This document shows positions 21,509 through 28,280 of a DNA stretch of 64,000 nucleotides, one piece after another (the first letter of the stretch is position 1; each line of letters begins with the position of its first letter). This DNA comes from Eutreptiella sp. 'Long Island Sound 2002'. Its lineage: Eukaryota; Euglenozoa; Euglenophyceae; Eutreptiales; Eutreptiaceae. The stretch spans positions 120,276,843 to 120,340,842 of the forward strand of contig OZ038381.1 of the NCBI GenBank assembly GCA_964036045.1. The letters run 5' to 3'. The translations under genes were made by a program, and so were the position numbers. Under the pieces are notes generated by a model. The model had not been told where the DNA came from, ran no database searches, and was given only the letters and a program-made list of their open reading frames with translations.

Positions 21509-22230
21509 TCATAGTTTTCCGCCAGGGTGCGCACCATGCCATGGGGTGGGGCGTTTTCGTGTGGGCCTGGGTTTGATTCCACATCGCCATCCTGTGTGGC
21601 ATCTGGGACCCATTGGGTGTGTTGTGGGTAGGTGACTTCCGGGGCGGCGTGTGGAGCCATATTGTGGCGCATATACGGTGGGTGGTCAGCTGGTACCCAG
21701 TCGGTGATGTCGTATTCCAGGAGTAGGTCGTGTCGCGAGGGTTGGGCTAGAAACAGCCAGTGCCGTATGGATATGGCCATTTGGAACCCATCTCTCGTGT
21801 CCGTAAGGACATACAGTCTGCGTCTTGCGATATGGTAGAATGGGAGGTCATTTCTCAGGTGTATCTCCCATAGTTGGCCAGTTGTGTTGGGAAGCCGTCT
21901 CCATATGTTGTATGACAGCTGCGATGGCGGGTTGATAGTTGCATTGTAGTCCGTGTAAGTGAGTAGTCGGTTGTTGTAGATTTGTATGTGGAAGTACACA
22001 CATGTTGGGTCATCCAGGGGTGGGGGGGGCACCCTTGGTTCCAGCCTGCTGCGGCACAGTGGGCATCTGGGCAGTCTTGGGTCGTTGGCGCAGGTCCGGC
22101 ACAGACTGTGCCTGGGGTCGCAACTTAGGCTTGTATCTGCGGGGCTGTCCAAGCATATGGGGCAGTCCTCTTGGACCTACTCACTGTCGCCCGCGTTCCC
22201 TGCTTTTGTGAATATGTTGTCGTCGGCTGT
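21412..22230 (-). CDS. RING-finger protein followed by 2A-like motif
   Basis: A complete C3HC4 RING: CPICLDSPADTSLSC, then DPRHSLCRTC, then CPLC, with canonical spacing (Cx2C, x10, Cx3Hx2Cx2C, x8, Cx2C). RING domains recruit E2 enzymes for ubiquitin transfer. Immediately upstream TAG 22177 separates GNAGDSE from VQEDCPICLD in the same frame; read as Gln it gives a natural N-terminus. After the RING come about 130 residues with EIHLRNDLPFYHIARRRLYV, then DATQDGDVESNPGP (21562-21591), a canonical 2A core. Beyond the 2A the frame continues to TAG 21412; the likely true continuation shifts one base in an A-run near 21505 into the 636-residue frame. Copy 2 (37909-38727) carries NLGP in place of NPGP. 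Confidence 0.75.
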
Positions 22231-22976
22231 TCAGAGAGTGGTGTCGCCTGTAGGGGCGGCGACAGGGCGCCGTGAACCTCTATCCCCATGTCCCCTGGTG
22301 GTGTGGTTTGCGTTGCTCGGTCTACTGTATGTGCGGTTGGTCCCGGGTTGGGCTCTGTGTCTCCATCCTGAGTCGGGTCGTTGACCCAGTTCGTTGGTCT
22401 TGGGTAGGGGCGGGTGCGAAGACGTTGCGTTCTGCGGATCTTTTTGTGCGGTTTGTCATCCGCGACATGTTCCGTGATGTCCTCATGGGTCCGCTTTGGG
22501 CATAGGCTTCCCCGAGTTCCGGGGGAGTGTTGTTCGTCCCAGTGGGCCGTGCCCATGTGTCGTTTGGGTGCAGGTTGGTGGGAAAGCGCGCCTTCCGCTT
22601 TTTGTTTGTGGTGGTTGTACACATGTGTTGTTGGTTGGTGCTCCTGGTATGCCGTGTGTAAGTCGCCTGTGCGTCTCCGTTTTTGCTCAGGTGGTGAGTT
22701 GTCCGTGGTGCGTTTGCGCAGCATCCTGGGCGTTTGGTACGTGGTTGAGGTGTCTTGGTTGTAACGTGTGCGTTTTGCAGAGGGAACTAATGGGTTGGGG
22801 CCGGGGTTGGGTTCCACATCTCCGTCGCTAGTGACGTCATGTATCCACCCGTTCGGGTTGTCTACCGTGGTCGGTTCGGGGCTCGTCGTATGCGGGTGTG
22901 GCGTCGGGCAGGTGTGTGTAGTGGTTGCAGGGACGGCCCCTTGCCAGGATTCTATGGTACATGGTGTCTGAGGACA
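22125..22976 (-). CDS. Basic Lys/Arg-rich protein bounded by two 2A-like motifs
   Basis: Frame containing IHDVTSDGDVEPNPGP (2A core 22797-22826) and NDPTQDGDTEPNPGP (22338-22367). Between them lie about 140 residues rich in Arg, Lys, Thr and His with nuclear-localisation-like clusters (PEQKRRRTGD; KPHKKIRRTQRLR). With skipping at both motifs this would be released as a small basic protein, perhaps nucleic-acid binding. The second motif has Thr where Val/Ile is usual, so its efficiency is uncertain. The upstream limit is a TAA at 22977 that may itself be sense. The frame joins the RING frame by a one-base shift near 22230. The tandem copy is 38622-39473. Confidence 0.65.
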   Translation of the reverse strand, partial: CPQTPCTIESWQGAVPATTTHTCPTPHPHTTSPEPTTVDNPNGWIHDVTSDGDVEPNPGPNPLVPSAKRTRYNQDTSTTYQTPRMLRKRTTDNSPPEQKRRRTGDLHTAYQEHQPTTHVYNHHKQKAEGALSHQPAPKRHMGTAHWDEQHSPGTRGSLCPKRTHEDITEHVADDKPHKKIRRTQRLRTRPYPRPTNWVNDPTQDGDTEPNPGPTAHTVDRATQTTPPGDMGIEVHGALSPPLQATPLSEQPTTTYSQKQGTRATVSRSKRTAPYAWTAPQIQA

Positions 22977-23340
22977 TTACGCAATAGAGGCGTCGTGGTA
23001 CCATGTCTGGGATTTCCGGTTGGTGTATGGCGAAGTACTTGCACGTGGTGCAACGGAAGTACACAAAGTCGGCCATGTTGCATCTTGGGCACACTACGTC
23101 GATGGTTGTGGTCATGTTTAGTCCTAACGGGGAGTCGTGTTTTTGTGTTTTCACGGTCAGCTCAGATGTGTCCGGAGAGGGTAGGCGCGGTGTGCCTGGG
23201 GCATGTGTCCTGTGTAGTGGGGTGACTTCTGGTGATGGTACTTCTGAAGTGCCGCGTGTAGACGCTGATTCCGTGCGTGGTGTGGGCGTGTTGTGTTCTA
23301 GGGGGTGGGGGGGTAGTTGACCGTCGCTTGCTTTTGAGTG
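22837..23340 (-). CDS. Zinc-ribbon segment of non-LTR polyprotein
   Basis: Minus-strand frame with DVVCPRCNMADFVYFRCTTC, a Cx2C-x9-Cx2C zinc ribbon, followed by QPEIPDMVPRRLYCVMSSD. It ends TGA at 22837, about 10 bases after a one-base shift would bring it into the 2A-containing frame (NPNGWIHDVTSDGDVE). The frame remains open upstream to about 24168 if TAA 23782 is read as sense, but between 23770 and 23340 the alternative frame with the Cys-rich protein and the first 2A is more convincing. Both duplicate copies share the same frame structure. Confidence 0.5.
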   Translation of the reverse strand, partial: HSKASDGQLPPHPLEHNTPTPRTESASTRGTSEVPSPEVTPLHRTHAPGTPRLPSPDTSELTVKTQKHDSPLGLNMTTTIDVVCPRCNMADFVYFRCTTCKYFAIHQPEIPDMVPRRLYCVMSSDTMYHRILARGRPCNHYTHLPDATPAYDEPRTDHGRQPERVDT

Positions 23341-23770
23341 CCTCCACGAGCGCCTGGGTTGCGTATTTGTATAGTTTAACGGGGTAGTGGGGGTTGGAGG
23401 CCTTTTCGATTTCGCTCGCCAACCCTGTGACCATCTCCCTGTGGAGGAGGGGGATGTCGCTCTCCGTAGCCTGTGCGTCAACGGGGCCCGGGTTTTTTTC
23501 GATATCCCCATCGGTAGTGTGGTCACGTACCACCCTAGTTTCGGAGGGATGGATTCGTTGTTTGTTGGGGGGGTAGGGTGTCCGTCGCCGGGATGGTGGG
23601 TCATAGAGCAGTCCCCTTCCCATGGTAGGAAGTGCTGTCCCGGGGGGGAATGGGGCTCTGCCTGTTGCTGTAGAACACACACGAGCGCAAATGGTACACA
23701 AACTGCATGTACACTGGTCACAGTAGCAGGCGCAGGCTTGGTGGCCTGTCCAATCCGTGCCTTACGGCAT
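23162..23770 (-). CDS. Cys-rich protein with first 2A-like motif
   Basis: Best start is ATG 23770, giving MP-(TAA 23762)-GTDWTGHQACACYCDQC: the third codon is TAA and must be sense if this is the start. The N-terminus has eight or more closely spaced cysteines (CACYCDQCTCSLCTICARVC), a probable zinc-binding module. Further on, TTDGDIEKNPGP at 23484-23513 matches the D(V/I)ExNPGP 2A core. Downstream text MVTGLASEIEKASNPHYPVK and YATQALVEALKSKRRS is helical. The frame ends TGA 23162, with the true frame probably shifting to the zinc ribbon around 23340. It starts right at the end of the ~205-bp TATA-bearing repeats, which may be its promoter. Confidence 0.6.
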
Positions 23771-24200
23771 GGCCTGCGCGGTTAGGGGCCATACGTATAT
23801 GGTGCGTCCTGGACGTGGTGCCTGTCTGTCTGGGCCTGCGCTGCCTGTGTCATTCGTTGGCATGCCTGCGGTCTGGAGCCGGCCGCGGGTGGCATGTCCA
23901 TGGGACCGGCCTCACATAGCCCCGCGGCTGTCGGGCCGTCGGTGCCTGCCGCCCATGCCTCCCAGCATGGCCTGCGCAGTTCGGAGCCATATTTATATGA
24001 CGCGTCCCAGTCGCGTTGCCTCTCTGTGTGGGCTTGTGCTGTCTGGGCCTGCGCTGCCTGTGACGGACGTAAGCGCGGCTGCGGTGTGGCGCGCGCCTCG
24101 ATGGGCGTGTCCATACGGCCGGCCGTTCGTGGCCCGGCCGTCGGGTCGTCCGTGCGCCTGCTCCCGTCTCACAGCATGGCCGCAGTTGGGGGCCATATGT
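23765..24200 (-). promoter_or_regulatory. Three ~205-bp tandem units with TATA-like boxes
   Basis: On the minus strand three related units each contain ACACAGGCAGC..., then CAGACAGG..., then a TATA-like word (TTATATACATATGG near 24205, CATATAAATATGG near 23997, CATATACGTATGG near 23800), then AACTGCGCAGGCCATGC or close variants. The last unit ends at ATG 23770 of the Cys-rich protein. Tandem 5' promoter monomers are known in mammalian L1 elements; here they lie inside the element, so an internal promoter for the downstream polyprotein is an inference. The second copy is at about 40262-40700. Confidence 0.5.
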
Positions 24201-24222
24201 ATATAATGTTCCTGTCTGACTG

Positions 24223-25317
24223 TCATGTGCTGCCTGTGTCACTCGCATGCATGATTGAGGCCTGTGGGGGGGGGGGGGGGACGGCAGGCATGTCCTTACG
24301 GCCGGCCGGCCACTGTGCTGTCGGGTCGTCCATACGTGGGTCGTGAACGCAGTCATCCGCTCCAGGTTCATGCCTGTATCGGCTGCTCACTGTGGAGAAG
24401 GACGTGAGGCGGGGGCTGTGAAGGTTCACAAGTTCCTCTGTTGTCCCCTTCATGCACATGCATGCGCATACCTCCCTGAGCACGTCAGGGGACGCGGCAT
24501 CGCGCTGGTCAGGGGGTGCAATGGTGAAGATGTTGGGGACGACCGTCCCCAGTTCCCCTTTGTGGGTCCTGGGTCGCCGCCTCCTCCATCGTTGTTGTCG
24601 GGGTCGTGCCTGCTGTCCTTGCTGTGCGGCCACCACGCCCCAGCCTCCAGTGAACGGGAATACCCCAGCCTGTCCCCAGCCAAACAGTTCCGGTCCCTGT
24701 TCCGGTGCCTGTTCCGCGTGTGATCCGTGCTGTGGTGCCCTTTCCCCATGGGCCTGGGGGGGTTCGGGCTGGTGCACAGGGGGTTGGAGGTGTGGCGCAT
24801 CAGGTGTGTAGTACACCTGTTGGTGCTGCTGTGGGTGTCTCATTTCCGGTGCCGGTTCGAAGGCCGGGTAGCCACCCTGGTCTGTTTGTTGGTGACGGGG
24901 GGTGTGCGGGTAATCCGCCAGTGGTCGTGCTCGGTCCCGCGAGAGCCAGGTGGACGGGTAGCCCACAGCCGGGTCTGCATCGGTGCGTCGGTGCATCGGT
25001 GCGGAGGACTTCCAGCGCGGCGGCGTTTTGTTCACTAAACTGTGCCCATGTCCTTGGCCTGTCCTCTGTCACTATGTGTTGGCCATGCCTGTCTACCACT
25101 GCCCGGTCTGCGCCTGTGGTTCGTAGTGCGTCTGCGGTGGGTGGGGTGTCTCACCGTGGTAATGCGCGGGTTGCGCCGCTGTCTCTTCCATGTGTGGAGC
25201 CGCCCGCAGTGGAGGGGGCTGTCGGTTCACGTCCCTGTGTTCGTGTTGGAGGGCAGGGACCGCACAGGGTACTTCCGGGATGTGGGAGTTGCGGTAAAAC
25301 CGCAGCGGCTCCGCCAT
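24223..25317 (-). pseudogene. Pro/Gln/His-rich ORF, frameshifted in this copy
   Basis: Equivalent to the intact 362-codon frame at 40736-41824. Here one base is missing (GGTCTGCG near 25110 against GGTACTGCG in the other copy), splitting it into 25317-25093 and 25035-24223. Text is low complexity (Pro, Gln, His, Arg) with GWGQAGVFPFTGGWGVVAAQ and PRQQRWRRRRPRTHKGELG. A G-run of 13 at 25325-25337 separates it from the upstream 616-codon frame, and a G-run of 15 lies near its 3' end (24256-24270). Function unknown. Confidence 0.5.
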
Positions 25318-27077
25318 AGGGGTCCGGGGGGGGGGGGGTTGAGGCTGGTATTCGGGTCATGCAGGAGGACCTGCTGTTCACCTTGGCGCGTGTCGATGTT
25401 CTCGCAATAGCGCGTGCATGTCTGTGGCGGTTCAGGCTCGCCCTGTGGCGGTTCAGTCAGGTCGCGGACTTGGTCACCGTGTCTGCCTGTGCTGATGCGC
25501 TGTGGTGCCGAAGCTTCGGGTGTCACGGTTTGCAGTGGTTGCTGGATGGATCGGCAGATTCCAGCTACATAGTCCGCAAGGGACGTCATGGCCTGCAGGG
25601 CCTGGGTGAGATCGCCCTTGGAGCTGCGCTTCCGGGACTTTTTTCTCCGGCCGTAGCTGTAGCTGTTGCTGTCGCTGGTGCTGTCACCGTCTGTGTCCCT
25701 ACGTGACTGTCTACTTCCTCCCGTCAGACCCACCAGTCGCAACGCCAGGTGGATGGGTCCGTGTGCGGTCGAGGTCGGGGTCGGGTCGTTGTCTCCGAGC
25801 GGTTGTTCTTGGTAGAACAGCCACTGGTCATGTGGCGGGGGTAGGTGTGGCGTGAGGTGATGGAGGGCATGTTTGATGCCCGTGACTGACCCGGTTGCCG
25901 GGAGGCAGACCGGGGATCGCGCGCCGCTCACGATCACCGACCTACAGTGCCACGCAAGGTGGGATTGGGAGGGGGGGGTGGAACAATGCGAGAACGCCGT
26001 GTTGCGGCAATTCCTAGTTCGCGAGCGTTGCGGTATATGCAATGGCAGCGGTGTTATATTCAATTGAGGGTGTATGCCCAGTTGTTGGTGTGGCTCCTTC
26101 GTGGAGTCGTACATAGCATTTACGGTGTGGTCTGGGTAGTGACACGGACGGGGAGCAGGGCTCCTCACCGTCGTTATGGTTGACGTTGTTGGCGGGGAGC
26201 ATCGCTCCGCTCTGCCGTTGACCATTCCATGGTGTGTCACTGTGTTTTGGCATGATGTCAAGTTGGTGCTGTTGGCTGGCGGGGAGCAGGGCTCCACTCC
26301 GCCGTCTCCGTTGTGTAGCAAGAGAAGGATGATGTGTGTCATCGATCCTATGGTGCACAGAGGTTGTTGCCTCCATGGCGTGGTTCCGTTGAGTCTCACG
26401 GTGGTGTGCCAAGGGCGGGGAGCGAGGCTCCGCACCGCCGTCATGTTGTTCTCCGTCATGTCAGTTGTGTCTGGTTGTTGGTTGTCGTTGTCAGGACGGG
26501 GAGCTGCGCTCCGCACCGCCGTTGGGGGCATGTTTGGGCGGGGAACAAACCTGGCTCGCGGCGGTGCGTCTTCCGTCAGTCGGTTACGTCCCATCCAGCC
26601 GCGCTCAGGTCTCAGACCATCCGAACGGTGAGTGTCTGCAGCATAGTACGAAGCGGGGATTCCACCGGTGTCCTTGATAAGTAGGCCGACGCCAGTCTCC
26701 GGGGACCTCAACGTCTCACTGTTGTCGGCCATGTTGTCGGACTCTGGGAAGGTCCTTACTTTTGCCGTATCTTGGGCCAACCCACCAATATTCGCGCTGG
26801 CGGCCACGGTGTCGAGTGGCTTGGTCTTCATCAGGGAGTTCCAGATGGTGTCTTGCCTCGGCATGTGGGTGGTCTGCACAGGGGACGTGTAGTTGGTGTC
26901 GGTGAATGAGGTGTCGTGCTTCTCGTCTGAGGAAGGCATGTCGTCGTCCTTGTAGGCGGCATTGATCAGTCTTGAGGAGATGACGGAGACGGAAGCCCTT
27001 GGGGCCTTTTGGTACAGTTGATCATCCTCACTGTCTCCCCATATGTCATGGTGTTCCGGGTCATAATAATTCCCCAT
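25227..27077 (-). CDS. 616-residue low-complexity protein of non-LTR element
   Basis: From ATG 27077 to TGA 25227. The N-terminus is acidic and ordered (MGNYYDPEHHDIWGDSEDD), the middle carries repeats of the form AVRSxAPRP encoded by hairpin-like DNA repeats at 26148-26520, and the C-terminal part has a Ser/Arg/Lys tract (SYGRRKKSRKRSSKGDLTQ) followed by a helical segment (LTQALQAMTSLADYVAGI). It overlaps the preceding 144-codon frame by about 110 nt in the -1 frame, with a CCCGGGG heptamer at the crossover. The last roughly 30 codons probably run in the wrong frame past a G-run. In copy 2 the same gene is split by a 3.34-kb insertion. No family was recognised. Confidence 0.55.
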   Translation of the reverse strand: MGNYYDPEHHDIWGDSEDDQLYQKAPRASVSVISSRLINAAYKDDDMPSSDEKHDTSFTDTNYTSPVQTTHMPRQDTIWNSLMKTKPLDTVAASANIGGLAQDTAKVRTFPESDNMADNSETLRSPETGVGLLIKDTGGIPASYYAADTHRSDGLRPERGWMGRNRLTEDAPPRARFVPRPNMPPTAVRSAAPRPDNDNQQPDTTDMTENNMTAVRSLAPRPWHTTVRLNGTTPWRQQPLCTIGSMTHIILLLLHNGDGGVEPCSPPANSTNLTSCQNTVTHHGMVNGRAERCSPPTTSTITTVRSPAPRPCHYPDHTVNAMYDSTKEPHQQLGIHPQLNITPLPLHIPQRSRTRNCRNTAFSHCSTPPSQSHLAWHCRSVIVSGARSPVCLPATGSVTGIKHALHHLTPHLPPPHDQWLFYQEQPLGDNDPTPTSTAHGPIHLALRLVGLTGGSRQSRRDTDGDSTSDSNSYSYGRRKKSRKRSSKGDLTQALQAMTSLADYVAGICRSIQQPLQTVTPEASAPQRISTGRHGDQVRDLTEPPQGEPEPPQTCTRYCENIDTRQGEQQVLLHDPNTSLNPPPPGPLWRSRCGFTATPTSRKYPVRSLPSNTNTGT

Positions 27078-27400
27078 AGTCCCGTAGTCCCCGGGTACTC
27101 GCCAGGTGCATTCTCATTTTCATCCGTGGTCTCAGTTATGTCCGTCACCTCGCCGGCATCCCCAGCGCTACGCAGGGCGGAAGTGCCGGGGGCATACTTG
27201 ATATCCTGGCTGGTGGCCGTCTCCATAATTGCCTGTCTTTCTTCGGCATCGTCAATCTCGGTCCTCGCGACGCACGACTTGTCCATCAGCTGGTCCGTCA
27301 CACGGCCAACGCTTGTGTTGATCTCAGGATTGTCGCTGCCAGTCGCGCAAGAGGAAGGACTCGGTGGACCCGGCCCGTACCCTCCGTAATAATGGGCCAT
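26966..27400 (-). CDS. First ORF of non-LTR element (144 residues)
   Basis: From ATG 27400 (MAHYYGGYGPGPPSPSS) to TGA 26966. Residues up to about 108 read well (contains TEIDDAEERQAIMETATSQD); the remaining part overlaps the N-terminus of the 616-residue frame and is probably a shadow. At the crossover the zero-frame codons are TAC CCG GGG; a -1 slip on C-CCG-GGG gives GGG GAC TAC and enters the 616-residue frame upstream of its own ATG. Whether this is programmed slippage or two separate starts cannot be told. It is preserved at 46833-47267. Confidence 0.5.
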   Translation of the reverse strand: MAHYYGGYGPGPPSPSSCATGSDNPEINTSVGRVTDQLMDKSCVARTEIDDAEERQAIMETATSQDIKYAPGTSALRSAGDAGEVTDITETTDENENAPGEYPGTTGLWGIIMTRNTMTYGETVRMINCTKRPQGLPSPSSPQD

Positions 27401-27619
27401 ACTTAGGTTGTGGTTGGCCTCGCGGGGAATGATCTCCGGTCGCCGCTGGCTCCGATGTTGCTCGTGTCGACGTTCACGACTTCGTGATCGGATAAGAACG
27501 CATGCTGTAACAAGGCTGGGAGCCAGGCAAGGCGTCTTACATCACGGTGCCCCATGCTCAGCTTTCCGTGGTCCATTTGTAGGTGCCGAAAAAAAAATAG
27601 ACACTCAGAAAGTGAGGGG
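27401..27619 (-). other. 5' leader of non-LTR element
   Basis: About 220 nt from the target-site duplication to ATG 27400. It contains a run of nine or ten T on the minus strand (near 27590) and a possible 57-codon upstream frame from ATG 27576 (MDHGKLSMGHRDVRRLAWLP) ending TAA 27403, three bases before the main ATG. Confidence 0.45.
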
Positions 27620-27632
27620 ACCGCGATAAAAG
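27620..27632 (+). repeat. Target-site duplication, 5' side of non-LTR element
   Basis: ACCGCGATAAAAG, identical to 13638-13650. The duplicate copy retains it at 47487-47499. Confidence 0.85.
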
Positions 27633-28280
27633 GCTGCGGGTGTGGAACGGTGCACTGGTGGGCGGGTACGACATGGGGTGTTGTTGCACAATCGCCAACC
27701 GGTGCAAGCAACGGCGCTTCCGCCCGCGGCGGTTGTCGCCACGGGCACGCCGCTCGCGAAGCTCGCGCGTCCCCCGCGTTCCGTCGACCGCGGGGACCTG
27801 CCGCACGTGGATCTGTACGCGCTCTTCCGGCCCCGCCGCAGGGCGCGCTTCAACCGCAGCCACCGCCAGCTCCGCGTTGCGTGCGGGTGGGTGCGCGGTG
27901 CTCGCTGCCTCCCGCAACGTATCCGCCGTGAGGTGGTCGGAGGTACAGTACGCGAAACCGCCCGGCACAGCAGACATGAGTCGCGGGATGCCCGCCGCCG
28001 TCGCCGCCGCGGCCAGCGCTGCCCCCGCACTGTCCGAGGACAGCGACAGGGACGGCGGGGTCGCCCCCTGGAAGCGGCCGTGGGTGGGCCGCTCGGAGCC
28101 CCCGGCCAGCGCCGCAAAGCGGCTATGGTGAGGCCCGCCGGCCCCCCGCCCCGCGCCCCCGACAAGAGCACACCTAGCCCAAGCACGGCGGGGGCAGGGG
28201 GCTATGCCGCCAACCAGTCGTCCACGGCGTCCACGGCAGAGGACTGGTTTGCGCTCTTCAGCCGTGACAGTGGGTAATCC
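27633..28280 (+). other. GC-rich flank, possible continuation of DIRS-like element
   Basis: Sequence on the far side of the non-LTR insertion, hence the original continuation of the DIRS-like element. All frames on both strands are largely open because of high GC content (for example plus 27642-28277, 211 codons, and minus 28391-27558, 277 codons), and none shows a recognisable motif. The plus-frame end, SSTASTAEDWFALFSRDSG, reads like a genuine C-terminus. Terminal repeats could not be identified. Confidence 0.3.

Larger units (their letters stand above)
13651..27619 (-). mobile_element. 14-kb multi-2A non-LTR retrotransposon
   Basis: Minus-strand element with a 13-bp target-site duplication on both sides, an A10 tail at its 3' end (13651-13660), an APE endonuclease, RT and RNase H. 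At 13,969 bp it is far longer than usual non-LTR elements (about 4-8 kb). The 5' 8 kb encode proteins not normally found in LINEs, including a RING finger, separated by 2A-like motifs at 23484-23513, 22797-22826, 22338-22367, 21562-21591 and 18576-18605. Long frames end in TGA and several junctions read through TAG or TAA. Frameshifts and one mutated 2A mean this copy is probably not autonomous. It is inserted in the RNase H gene of the DIRS-like element. A second, 3'-truncated copy lies in 35370-47486. Confidence 0.8.
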
